A DNA stretch of 64,000 nt, from the NCBI GenBank assembly GCA_013399015.1, contig VWZX01006814.1, forward strand, positions 3,508,699 through 3,572,698, given 5' to 3'. The stretch is from Galbula dea. Its lineage: Eukaryota > Chordata > Aves > Piciformes > Galbulidae. The notes below the pieces were generated by a model. The model searched no databases. It saw only the letters and a list, made by a program, of their open reading frames with translations, and had not been told where the DNA came from. Both the position numbers and the translations under genes were made by a program. Shown in pieces: positions 8,264-21,680 of the stretch (positions within the stretch are counted from its first letter, which is position 1; the number at the start of each line of letters is the position of its first letter).

Positions 8264-10666
8264 GCTAGGAGTTTCAGCTGGGAGTCAACAGACCAGAAAT
8301 GTTTAAGATTACAGAGGATGCTTAATTTGAAAGCTAAAAACTGTCTTTAGTAGAAAGAAATCCACCTATGCTGTACACACTACCCCACAAGTAAGTCCAC
8401 CTTGTGCAGATGGAGGGCCTAATCCTGCCCAAGCTAGGTGGGTGGTGGTGTGTGCTTGATGAGACCAGGTCCTGGTGCTGAGCATGGAAGCCAGGGGAGA
8501 AACCTGCCCAAAGAGCAGCCTGAGGAGGCTTGTGCCCTGTAAGGGGAGGTGGCAGCCTGGGAACCAGTCACAAGTCTCCAGACTTTGGTTCCCTCTTACT
8601 GTAAAAAAGGAGTTAACCTCTGAGGGAATGGGTGGGGCATAGCTGGAGCAGGATTGGACTCTGGGACAGACTTAAACACTGCTGAAACCTCTTCTGTGCC
8701 ACTGGGTGAAATAAAACTACCTAGTTTGTATATCATAAAGCTAATGGCCATGTCCAGCATGCCTTCAATGTGCTGCCAACTGTCACATATTCCCTGAGGG
8801 CCAGATTATGATAGCCAAATGTTATATTGTGGACTGATCCAAGGAAGGAGGTGCTGTGAACAGAAGGGCTGCAGATTTGCATCCCTGGTCCAAAAGATTG
8901 TTTTCCTTTATTTCTTTATGGAGGTACACTGTATCCTTGTGGTTTCATAAATTTTTTTCATTACTGCAATGAATACATGGCAGATAGAGCAAAAAAAGGC
9001 AGCACAGAATAAAAGTGAAGCCAATTTTAGCTTTATTAAACTCAGAAATATAGTTAAATTAGACATCAGATCCCAGGAAGAGTACTTCCCAAAGTGAGTT
9101 CTTTAGGGTGGTGGCCAGCAGTTAATTTTGGAACCCATTTGTTCATTTTTTTTATATTAAAAATAAAGGAATTTGTCCTTTGCAATTTCTAATGATGTAT
9201 TTTCAGGGAAAAAATGTTGTGCTTTTTATGCAAGGACAAAATGGACCAGGGAAGTAAATAATATTTTTCCAATGATGTTAGTGAGGTTCGGTGTGAGCTG
9301 CAGTTAATGGTGTATCCATTGATGATATTGAAATGGGCTCCTTAAGATGCTGGGGCAACCTCAGATTAGGTTCTAAGTGAAGTAGACTCTGCCACCAAAC
9401 CTTTTTTTTTTCAAAAATCTGATTTTGTCTGTGATTCCAGCAAAAGCAACAGGACCAAAAGAGTGCATGGGACAAGGATGTCTGATGCCAGTGGCTGCAG
9501 GAAGATGTTGGCTGTGCATCATGGGGTCAGGATGTGATGGGGAGGCTGTGCTGCCCTCCTCCTTCATGTTGGGGATCGCAGTGAGCCAGGACAGGACCGA
9601 GTCCCTGCCTGCTAGGTAGAGCAGGGCAAAATATCCATCCCCAGTGCCTGGCAGGGGCATTGAGCCCTTGTTCTCAGTAGGATCCCAGATCCTAGGCAAG
9701 CATGGTGCCTGCTGCATGGGGTGGAGTGGTCTAATGGACTTGGCTGTTTGTCTCTTAAACCAGTTCACATACTTAAGTTCAACCATCCAAACACTTGTGT
9801 CCTTAGACTTTAAAAGTGCTGAAAGTTTTGGCTCAACAGGGTTTTGTCTTGGTTGTCCTCTGCTGATTAGCTCTGCTAATCATGCTTCCCCTGGATTAAT
9901 GTGATGGCATTGAGAAAGGGAAAGGTAGATGAGTTGGCCAGCTGTGTGAGCAAAGTGGTCAGGATTTGTCTGTGATTGAGTTTTGGGCAGTTGAGGACCT
10001 GCTGGAAGAGTCTAGAGGCTGTGACATCGAGTCCCTTTGTAGACAGCTAAGATAATGTACCTGGCAGGGTGCATAGAAGACACCAATCTGTCTTGCACGG
10101 TGTAAAAATGACGGTGGCACAGTAACAGTGCAGACAGAGCAAGACATATGGCACGCACGTGTGCGAGGAAAGGGAGGCTGCTGGCGAGCAGTCTGCCATG
10201 GATCACACTCAGAACAGGCTGTTCTCTGTGGAGAAGAAGGATACTCTGAAAAGTGCTACGGGGCAGCTGAAATACTCCGGAGGCAATGAGTCAAACACTC
10301 ACGGTGAATATTTTTTTCTGACACAAACCAGACATGGATTAGCAATGGGAGCTGCAAGTCAGAAAGTATAGGTGGTAGGCATGTGGCTGCACACGTACAT
10401 GGGCAGGAAAGTAACAGCAAAGAGCCACAGGCCTGGAGGAAAGGGAGACACAGGTAAAACAGAAATCCACTCAAAGAAAACGTCTTGCGTCTGCCAGGAC
10501 CAAAATTATTTGGCAAGGGTGCCTGAGACTTCCACATACAAGACACTCAATTCTCAAAGGCGCCGGCTGCACTCTAAGCAGTGTTTGGCCAGCACTTCTG
10601 AAATGAAGGGTCCGCTCTCCACATGCTTAAATGGGAATATATCGGATTGAAAGCCTGGCTTCAGTT

Positions 10667-10690
10667 GGGTGTGGGTGTGGGTGTGTGTGT
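10667..10690. repeat. (GGGTGT)n / (GT)n short repeat
   Basis: Three GGGTGT units followed by a short GT run. It can be read as a minisatellite nucleus; no associated gene. Confidence 0.8.
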
Positions 10691-13600
10691 TCAGGGAAGT
10701 TAAGGATGTTTTGACACTGTGTCCCACAGCATCAACTGACTGTAGCTCCAAGCAGTAACTGATGAACAAATGAAACTATGTGCAAAATGTGTGTCTTAAA
10801 ATTGGGATCTGAACCATGCCTATGGTACACACAGCATTCAACAGCATCAGTCGGGTGTTTGTGATACAGCAAGCACTGTGAGCTCAGCTGCAAATGCTGC
10901 TTTCCCTTTTGGGTATGCACATGTTTACGAGTATAAGGACAACTTCTTTATCAGCTTATTTTTTTTCCCTAAACCCTGTTTGAAGTTGAGGTTTTATTAA
11001 TAACTTTTAAGTGCCTGTTTTGCAAACCTTTCTTGTGCTGCACGGTCTCCTAATTTATTGTGATTGCCCGTGCACTTACTTCCTTTATGTAATATATCAG
11101 ATGCAGGGTTAGAAATGGTGCAGCTATGAAGTGAAAGAGCAGACTTTTCTTGAGGCCAAATGTGGTCAGGCATCATTGCCACTGGGAGCAGAATTTGACC
11201 CACTAATCTAATCTTATACCAGAGACTATCTCCAGAAAAGTATTGTTACCAGCAGTAAATGACCTCTGTTAATTAAGTTGGAGCAATTAATTCTATTCAA
11301 AGCTGTCATGAAAATGTTAACTGCTAAACAACAGTTAACGTTGGGTAGCTCAAATAATGAATGTTTTGTTTGCTGGTGTGTGTGTGTTAGGTGATGTGTT
11401 GGGAAATAATTATCCTTTGACAAGCAGCCAGCTTTGTACTAATCAGAAAGGAGAAGTCATGTTCTGTTTGAAGGATTATACCTAAAAATAGCTCTGTTAC
11501 TGCCACATCAACAAGTGAAATGAAGCAAATTGACAGAGATGTACACACCTTCTTAACATTTCACTTTTCGTCCTAAAAACCTCATTGTTCAGCTGGAACT
11601 TTCTGTTTGATCGTGTCAAAAGCACTAATGCGATCTCCTGCAATAGCATTAAGCACACTTCCCCTGAGGAGCATTACCTTATGCACCACTGACTTGCTTT
11701 CACAGCCTGCCAAATTCCTGAATGCCTCAGGAGGAAGTAAGAAGTCTTTCTTTTTATATAAACAATTCCATATAATATAAGATCAACAATATTTGTGATA
11801 ATTGTCTCACAGAAGAAATCAATACCCTTTTTATTTGAGATGTTTGTATGCCTGTTCGTCTGCAAGGAGCAGCCCTGGTAACAGCGGGTGATTTATTCGT
11901 AACTTCAGGCTGTCAAAATGTGCTCAAAAAAGTGACCAAGATAGGAAAAGGACAAAGAAGGTGATGCTGGTGAGCAAACATAGGGTTGTTGTTGCAAACA
12001 TCAAAAATGAAGTGGCATCAATACTCTAAGCATTACCGTTTACTGGTAAAGTCTAACCAGTTTGGATAGTGATGTACCAGGCAGATGCACTACAGAAACA
12101 CAGGTTAAGAAGTGTGAGAGGTAAGATACTTTCAATACAGGACTGTGCCAGCAAGGGACTGGCAGCTCAAACATTCTGCAAGCATCCCTAGAAATTTTTC
12201 TTGTTCTTTTTGGCTAACAGCAGCAGACTACACCGCACCTGAGTAGTTTCTCAGCTGAGGCAAAGCCATGCAGCTCCCTGGCTATCCAGGGCTCGTAGGA
12301 CAAGTTCCTCCCCTTTAGGATCTCCCCCTCTCATATGAGGGGCTCCAGCTTACACTGAGTTTTACAGGACCTGTAGACTTCCCCCAGGTGCGAGCTGTCA
12401 TCCTCTTGTGTAGTCCCAAAAAGGAGCTGCCTTGTGGCACCCTGAGGTTCATACTGTTGCAGGGTGGATGTGTGGGTACTGCAGGCTGTGCCCGAACTGC
12501 CTCGGCTGTGCTGGGCATGCTGGTGCAAGGTGCTGGCCACACCACTCCCTTGAGTCATTGCTCCATCCTGCAAGCACCAGTGACAGAACTGGGCCCACCG
12601 AGCTGGAAATGGAAGAGTTTATTATGTAAACTGGTGATCAGCTTTCTGGTTCACAAAAACTGTTAGCTTGGTACACACATTCGCTTCACAAGCTGCCATT
12701 TTGTCTTCCTGCCCACTTGGCTCCTGGGGTTTTGGTGGCAGTCTTTGCTTGTTTGGCCTTAGCACCCAGCAGCACAGGTTTTTCAGCTGTGCCCCAGCAG
12801 TCTGCATCCAGACATACCCGGTACCAGGTGACAGGCAGTGTCTGGCTTTGGTTGCACCCATTTCTTCCAGGACTGATGCTCAGAGTTGTTAATACCAGCT
12901 GCACCAAAGTGGAAAAGTGCCTGATAAGTAGGAAATGAGTCTCGACCTCCAGGTTCACAACCTGAAGGAGAAAATAGAAGCTTAGTCGGACTTTCACCAT
13001 TGCCATGGTTAGCAGAACATCTCAGATATAATCACGTGCCTCTCCCTTCTGATCCTGTGTAATGCACTGAATCCTGTTGTCCTTAATGAGATTAAATGAG
13101 GATTTTCTACTAGTTCAGTGCTCCAGCCATTAGCCAATATTGTATGTCTCTAGGCAGTGATGTACCTTTGCATGCCTGGCCCAGTGTCTCTCTCAAAGCC
13201 ATCGTATTTAGACTTATTCCTACCAAAATTATTTTGGTAATTGGCCTTAGGCTCATGGGCACAATGCTTTGAAAGGCAGATTTAAGTGTATACACCAAAG
13301 CGGCAATCAGAGACACTAAAGAGCTCAAAATCTCAGCAGCTGCTATGTGTATAAATATTTCAGCTATCAGCAAGTCATTTTGCAGGGCCAGGTGAGTGCT
13401 GCAGCCCTCTCAGAGGCTGTCAGATGCCCTTCCTCAAAGTGGGACTGCAGAATACCCTGCCACTGTAAGGAAAAATTTCAGGGACAACACAACAGCTCAT
13501 GACAAAAGATTTGCCAGGTGGTAAAATTTAAACAGTGCTTTGTGGCCAAAATTTAAAGAGCATTTGTTAAGACAGCATTAAGACAAGCCTCTGGCAGAAT

Positions 13601-16600
13601 TTCCTAGTGGGAAAGAGAGAACAATATTCTGTGTTATTGTTTTCACATACAGATGAAAAGCCCTTCATTGACTGGTCCAGTTAGAGCTGCAGATGACACT
13701 GGCACCCTGTGCAAGCCACGGTGGTGGACATGTGCTGCCCACCCCAGCCACCCTGAGGGCAGCACACAGTGCTCCCAGCTGCCCTCTCTCTGCTCCCATG
13801 TGGGTGTATAATGTGTCCCCCTCTCACCTGCCTGAGTGCCAGAGGGGACCCCGAATGTATCCTGTGACAGAAGGCTGTGTGACAGCCTCCATCCCCTGTG
13901 GGGCTCACCAACCCAGCACTGTGCTGTGGAGGGAAGAGCACTACCTCTTGGACTGGACCAGGTTATGTGGGAGATGAATCATTGTTTAAGAGCTTGCCCA
14001 GTTGCAGAGACTGTCTTCAGCGAGGGCTGTTTTGTTTGTCTGTCCTTCCCCTAAATACTTACTTGTGAGCCATCAAATAAAATCTCTATTAGCTGGCTTA
14101 TGATACGAAGTGTGGTGTGGGTTGTGTTCCCTGGCAGGCAGCCACCCTCACTGCACTACAGTGGCAGAGGTGAGGGGGAGGCAGCAGAGGTGATTGAGGG
14201 ACCTGTTGCTCACATCCCCTCCCAACAACTGAAGCATCACTGGTAGCCTGGCAGGTTCCTGTCACCAGAGTAGGACAGTCACAATACCAGTGTGCCCAGA
14301 CTGCACTTGAAGTCCCACATGTGACACAGGAGTGTCCAGCCTACCCACAAATCAGCATGTGTCAAATAGGCTTTTTTTATGTGATATCCAGCATGAAGCA
14401 GCTGCTGCTGCAGTAATTGCCAGTAGCAACAGGTATTGTAACAATGCTCTGAGCCACCTTGAAAGTGTCTAAAGGAGAAGTTTTGTTCTGCTTTCATTGC
14501 CAGGTAGTTAAGTTACCAGCTTGCTGGCAACAGGGTAAATGCATGTCTGAAGCTTTTGGCAACAGCCCATCCAAGCCACATCTGTCTGCCTGTCCTTCTG
14601 TCCAGACTGGCTCTGCTGCCTGTGCAGCTGTGTAGGCAACAGGGTCCTCTGGCTGAGGAGCCCCTTCAGAAAAAAAGGTTTGTTTTGGCGGATCTATGTG
14701 GGTTACATGAACAAGGGTAATGGCATAAGGGGCGTGGGAACATGCAGAGATTGTCTGTTTTGGTAGTGGCCCCAGTTTGGATCTGTAGCTGTGATCACAA
14801 ACCTTGTGTCCAGCAATGATGCTGCAGAAGCTGAGACCCAGAGCAGCACCCTCTGGCCTGTTGCTTTTGACTGACCTGCATTGATAAAGCAAGACTCACC
14901 ACCCAAACCTCCCCTCCCTTCAGGGGCTGCTCTGAATATTACATTGCATGTGAAAAGCGAAAATAAATTTAGTTTTGTACAAATATTCATGCACTTGAAG
15001 AAAAACATGATTGAAGTCTGTTTATCTGCTGTATAGCTAGAGCACAGTGGGACAGACTCCACAACTTTTGGCAGAGATCAGGACCAGGGGAGCTGAAAGA
15101 TCAACTCACATACCAGGTGACAGCACTAAGCTGTCCCCAATGGCAAGTAGGTGACATAGCAACAAGCCATGATCAGTGGAAAAATGATTCTTCAGGAAGA
15201 CCAGCCCTGTTTTTCCAGTGTCTTTGTGTGGATCCCAACAGTGACAGGTACCACTGAGCTGTTAATGACTTGTGAGTAATCCCCATCATGCATGTCTTCT
15301 GGTGGATGATGTTTAACTGCTTTTATTCCTGCACACTTCACTCATGTGGGAGCAAGGAATGTGGTGATAAAAAGGCTGGAATGGTTTCAGTGCTGGATAG
15401 TTTCCATTAATATATTTCCCATTATATAACCCTGCCATGACTATACAAAATCTGCTAAGGTGCCTTTTAGGAAGGTGGAACATTTCTACATAGCCATAAT
15501 TAAGAAAGTGGCATTGCAGAGCAAGCTGAGCTTTAATCAGATACCTTTTAATTGCACCGGATGTGCTTGGGTTGTTGCATGGATTTCTTTGCCTTTACAT
15601 TTTGAGGCACCTCATAAATTAAATGTTTGATGTTGTCAAATGCATGCCATTAGCACTCTGAGCAGATAATCCCTTTGGTGGCCTCACTGGAGTCTATCAC
15701 AGGGCCTGTCTCCAGATAACGGCCTGGAAGAAGAACAATGGTATGGAGCTCCCAGGGACCTCTAGTCTTCAGTTCTGTGCTTCAGAAGAGAAAAATTATC
15801 ATCATCTGCATGGCTCAAGCTGCCTTTGAAATGTGGATATTTTTTACTCATACGCTCCAAGTGTTTTTTACATGATATCAGTGAGAAACTTGAAACCCCC
15901 TTTGAGAAGGGAGAGATTTCCTGCAGCCCTACTGCTAAAGAAAATGGTTAGATGAAGTAGTAAAGTTCAATGACTTACTTATCATTAAATAAGAAAGAGA
16001 ATAATGAATTGGATTTTGTGTGCCTGTTTTTCCTCTGCAGGGATCAGTCAGGCTAATGGATTTTCATTGCCTTGTGCTTCTGTTCATCAATCTAGGTGAG
16101 TTCAAAACACTGCTGACTGGTACTCTCCTTTCCCTGCTCACTTGTCACAACTTCAAGTATTTGGAGCTTAGCAGACACATTGATTTGCTACCATCAACAC
16201 CATCCTCACTGGTGAGGAAAACACCCAGGGTTAACCCCTTACATCCAACGATGACTTATGGCCTGCTGTGTGGACATCTGAATTTTATGCTAGGTAGTTG
16301 CAAGTCAGCAATTCCTTACTTAGGGTAGACATTAGTTTCCTACTGTTATAAGCTCAGGCTTTAACATCCTTCAAGATAGACATTATTTCCCCACTGGGTT
16401 CACCAAAAACTGTCTGGGTATCCAAACCCCTCCTTTGTTTACAGGCTTTGCTGAGCGCACCATAGGGCTTTTTATTAGGGAAGGAAGGGAGGTGGTGAAG
16501 GAGGAAACTATTACAAAGCTATGTAAGATAAACAACTTTCTCATGTAAACTCCAAACACTGCTTGGCAAGGAAGAGGTTAAAACTAGGGGGTAAATGAGA

Positions 16601-19600
16601 GGGGATTTATTAGGACAAAGATATATATAGCAAGTTAGGAAGCCCAGGGACGGACATGGGGGAATGAGAAGCAATGAGTTGACCCCGGATGGGATGGACT
16701 TCCTCAGCTTACTGAAAGCCCTCTGTTGCTTTGCCCTCAAGGTCTGAACCTGGGTCCTCCCTAAGGCATCCCAAAGCGTCAGGGTGCTCAGATAGAAACC
16801 TACATAACTGATCATATTTGTTGAAAGGTGACCCTGGATGGTGTTTGGGTCATCTGGAGACTTTCTGCAGAGCCAGAAATTCCTGATGCTCCTGCCTTCC
16901 CCTTCCTGCCCCAAACCTTCTCTGGGTTCACCAGTGTCTGCCTAGAGCCAGGGAGCTGCTCTCTGGCTGCTTGGATGGTCGGAGCAGGATTTCCGTTTTC
17001 CTACTGTCTGTTTTTTGTACAAATGGGAAACGCACAATGAGAAACTGTTTAAACAACATAAGGTACAAGGAAACTCTCTGGAGTAAAGTAAAACATTGTC
17101 ATTTTTTTCCAAGGAAATGATGTACTCGCCAAAAGATCTCCACTCAAGCACTTCAATTTAAAGTTGCAGAGTAATTGCTGACCATCTTCAGTGATACCTG
17201 CAGTCCTCATCTAGGTACTGCACAAGGAGGGCAGGAGTCTGCCAAGGTCATCTGTGCTGCTGTCTGGTCTTGCCACCAGCAACAATTCATCAGCAGGTTA
17301 TTGCAGATGCTTGATGTGGGTAACTCTGCTGGTGAAGATGCACCAGGCAATGTGATATAAACTCTGCATCAATAGATATGTTAAGATATATACAAATGCT
17401 AGTGAAGGTGTTTCCTTAATAAGGTTTTAAACCACCCATAGCAGCTATGTGGACCAGGATGACAAAGTGCAAACAGTCACGAAGTGAAGGACCATCTCCC
17501 CTATGCTCCAGGCTGTGGGTAAGCTTGGTACCTAGGTACAGTTGAATGCCCGAGGTTCAAGGGAGGGTCTGGCTGTTATTGATGTCCAGACTATTGATTT
17601 GCCCCCATCAGTAGGTCTGGACAGCTTGGTGCTGGTGTAGGGAAGCCCAGGAGCCACTGAAGTTCCAGAGTAATTCTCTTGTTCTATTTCTGGCTGTGCT
17701 TTTTAAGATACAAGGGGCTTCAGATCAGATGCATTTCTGAAGCTTATCTGTTTAAATATTTGACTGCTTATCCAAACAGAACAGAAACCTTCAAGCCTTC
17801 TGAGGTCCATCCATCAAGAGCCTTATCTCCCCATGTCACCATTCAGCTCCCAGCTGCTCCCACTTAGAGCCTCCTGCCACCCAGGACTCAACTCTGCCCA
17901 CTGGCTTCCCACCTTCCCTCTCCAAACAGCTTTGTGGCATTATCCAGTCACCTCCCTGGCTCCCTGCCTTTTCAGTGATGGACTCTACATTGCATGCAGG
18001 ACTGACCAGCCTGGGCTGCTTCATGATCTACATCCAACCTGCATCCCAATGGGCAGCGTTTGTGGTGCTGTATCTCAGCCCACTATCTCCATCCCCTCCA
18101 TCCTCCCACATACATAGCCATCTGAGTTATGTCCACAGCCACAAGCAGAGCCAAACACACTGACTCTGCTTGGCCCCAGTAAAGGAGAACATTTGTCCTC
18201 TTTTATGGAATGTTAATGAAGCATAGATATAGGAATGCAGTCTCCTCTATCTGAAGTTCAAAGACTGAAGCACCTGAGGAGAATATTTCTGATCCCCTTT
18301 CTGGTAAAAAGGAGATTTTGTAAGAAGTCTCCTAAATCCCAGCTGTTGGGCTGGGGAGAAGGGAACGTCAGCCCTCACTACCTCTCAGACACTGGTCCCC
18401 TTTGGCTGAGGCATCCTCACTGCTACAGTGGGGCTGCTTGAGATGTCAGATGGCACCCCTGAAAAGCCATGTGGGCTCTACCCTTTGGTAGCTGAGCACA
18501 GCACGTGAGCCACCAGGATGCACTGGGAACATGGCCAGGGGAGGGAGGGCACCAGCACCATCAGTCCCATGAGGGTTCCTGGATGGGTAAAACATCTGCA
18601 TAGTTAGTCTTATGCCCAATTCACACAATGTGGTACTCAGCCTTGTCAGAAGAGCTTTTGCAGTGCTTGGTATCAAGGCCACAGGATATTTTTTTTTTTT
18701 GAAGATACACTGGCACAAGAAGATGTCTGCAGTCCTGCTGTTCTGTCAAAGCCATGGCCAAAGCCAACATGGCACAGACTTCAGAAAGAACCACCCATCC
18801 ACGGCATAAATGAGTTTAAATGGGGACTTGGCTGGCTCAGGGTTTGAGAACAGCTTTTCATTACATCAGACATTGACATGCTGTGCACAACGGCAGGGAT
18901 CAGAGGTCTGTGCTGCTTGGTACTGCCTAGTCATGGTCCAGACCAAGACAAGACTTATCACTAGGCCTTTTCCAATGGGGATCATTTTCCTATGGTCCTT
19001 TTCACAGGAGACTCTGACCCATGGGCTGTTGTTACTCTCCTTCTTGTGGTTTTCATTTTTTTCTGTTTTGATGGTCAGAGGCATAAAACTAATTCCAATC
19101 TCATGAATTTAACTCAATAGCAGGAGGATAAATGTACTTTTTATACTGTGGTGTATGATAAGCTATTTATAAATATCCTATCACTTCTGGGTCATCTTGA
19201 GGTTTTAAAATAAAGTTTTAATTTAAACCTAATTTTCTGGTGCTGACAGATATGATAAATACATTTTTGTTCCAATAAAACCTAATTTCAGCAATGTTTT
19301 GCAGAAATCATTACAAGCTGAGGACTATTCCCTTGATTTTTTTTTGCTTTGTTTGTCTCCATGCTCCACTGTTTAGTTTAATGTTACATTCCATTATAGA
19401 AAAAAAAATAAATCTTTGACTGCAGTGTTTTCTCACCAAGGGCTCTACTTAAGTGATGGGAGGTTGCTCTTGAGAATGATGGAGAGAGGCATTAGCTCTC
19501 TGTCACAGAGGCCTTGGGGCAGTCACAGCACCTCTGCACCTTCAAGGGACACTGTGCCTTCCTTGCAGCTCCACGTGGGACTAAAAGTTGCCATCACCGG

Positions 19601-21477
19601 GAGATACCTTACCTTGAAGGGGCTCAGGACACTTGATCCGGTGCTGATACAGTGGGAGCAAAGGTGCTCAGCCACAGCCCAAGCTCCCAGGCCTGCGTTA
19701 CACCACCACAGCAGTGTGACGAAGCAGTATGTTAGCATTGCTTCAGGGTATCACACTTTTTTACAATGGCCCAGGACCAAAGGAGCCTGGCACCAGGTAC
19801 CAGTGGCACATGGAACTTCTTTTGCGCTCAGACTCCTCCAGTTAAAACATTCCCCCAAGTGCGAAGATGGTGGTCACCTCCTCCCCTCTAGAGCATCCCT
19901 CTTGTCTTCCAAAGTCTCCTTTTCAGGCTTGGAGACTGGTAGCAGAAACAGCCCTCAGGGCACTGCTGCAAAGCTGGTGGCAACTTCCTGGCAATTGAGC
20001 TTACCTTGATATTCAAAGTGATCCCAAAAAGAAAACCAAGAGGAAACAGTGAGGTTAAACAGAAGTCCTCCATCTACAGGAGTGTTGCATTCTTGTTGCC
20101 TGTGCTAACTATGCACTGGTGAGCAGAGTCCCTCCAAAATTTCTCTGGACCATCTCTGTTTTATCCTGCTTTCCCATGCGAACAATCAGCTCTGACAAAG
20201 AACTCCTTTTCTGCAATCAAACATTTTCATTCTGCAATAAAATAGCTCCTACACCAACTACCTTTTATTGTGGATGCAGATGAAGCACAGGAGAGCCCTT
20301 ATATATTGTGAGGTGAGTGGGTCAGATCCTGTGCTTGAATAACAAAAGTACAATGATGAGCAGGAAAAACAACTTGTTTTAAAGTGTTGTAAAGCTGCTG
20401 TCTGTCTTCTGAGCCTTGCAGCTTACAACCTGTACTTCTCATGCCAGCTCCCTGTTAGACAGTCAAACGAGAGATGATGCTGGAGACATGCAAACACTGA
20501 CACTTGTATCCACATGGACTGGCCTCCACCTATGAGGAGCTCCAGATGCTGTGCTGAAAATACATGGGAAAGGGGCATGCAGAAGGGAGAGAGGTCTTCA
20601 TCTGGAGGGTTGCCATGTTGCTCAGGCTGCATTCATGGTGATACCTAGACGATGGCATCCAGTGTGGCCAGCTGTGATAATCCTTTCAATGGGAACAGGT
20701 GGTGGAGGATAATCCTGCTGATTTTCTGGGTTATGGTTCTTTTCAGTCACTGATGCTGATCAAACAGGATTATCATAGCAGTGATTCAGAAGGTGAGGTT
20801 ACTGATGCTGTGCATCCATGGCCCTGTGGACCTTTGCTTTGCTGAGCAGCCTAGTAAGGGCAGCAGCTGAGTGGGTGAGCCATCAACACCAAAGGGCTTT
20901 GCTGCCCATCTCCTCACTCAGATCTGAGCCGTGCCCATTGGGGGCAAGGGCTAGATCCCAGATGCAAAGCCCATGCTCTTTAGAGCTCTCCTAGAAAGAT
21001 GCCTGTCCTAGCCCCCGAGCTGTGTGTGGGATGGAGACTACCCAGCCATGAAGTAGTTGATGGCATCACCTCAAAACCTGGGCTGAGCCAAGGCACTGAC
21101 AGAGGAGCTGGGGAAGAACAAGGGGTGGCAGCTCTAACCGGGCTGCCGGATTTTCTCTGATGGGGAAGGCTTGAGGTACTGCAGACACACCTCAGGTTTA
21201 TGGTGAACCAGCCTCTCCTGACTCTGTTAAACTTCAGAGTGAATCTGTCCCTGTGTAAGCATGGGCTTATGCCTCTGACCGACTTTATTGTATCATCAGG
21301 TTTTGTTTTAAATCCCTGGAGCGCTGAACACATTCACGCACTCTTAGTCCTTCATTGCTCTTAGAGACTGGCATGGATCACGGTGACACTCCTTGTTATG
21401 CAAAGTCAGAGTCTCTTGTTCCTGTTTTACCACCTTTTTGTTCTGCTGATAACAACCCTTGGCACTCCCAGCAATTC

Positions 21478-21680
21478 ACACAGAATCACAGAATGTTGGG
21501 AGTTGGAAGGGACCTCAAAAGGTCATCTAGCCCAATTCCCCTGCCACAGCAGGATTCCCTAGACCAGGTCACACAGAAGTGTGTCCAGACAGGTTTTGAA
21601 TATCTCCATAGGAGACTCCACAAGCTCTCTGGGCAGTCTGTTCCAGTGCTCTGTCACCCTCACTCCACCAGCAAAGGAGG
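21478..21680 (-). repeat. CR1 LINE, short 3' fragment (copy 2)
   Basis: Minus-strand-sense CR1 3' end beginning with the ACAGAATC tail. It carries the same words as copy 1 (for example CCTAGACCAGGTCACACAGA) and is truncated after about 200 bases. A 3-base deletion relative to copy 1 occurs in the CTCCATAGGAGACTCC part. Non-functional. Confidence 0.92.

Larger units (their letters stand above)
7963..21477. other. Intergenic DNA between ADRB1 and CCDC186, left part
   Basis: No gene was supported. The longest open frame (19416-20009, 197 codons, + strand) has no recognisable domain. Contents seen: a pyrimidine/poly-T tract at 8221-8263, a GGGTGT-type repeat at 10667-10690, a small perfect inverted repeat at 11316-11339, and an AT-rich stretch at 15.36-15.70 kb with homeodomain-like TAATTA motifs. 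In human no gene lies between ADRB1 and CCDC186. Confidence 0.6.

Noticed and set aside
19416..20009. 197-codon open frame on the + strand in the intergenic gap
   Set aside because: No domain, signal or homology is recognisable, and one frame of this length is about what chance gives in 64 kb on six frames. Kept out of the gene list.
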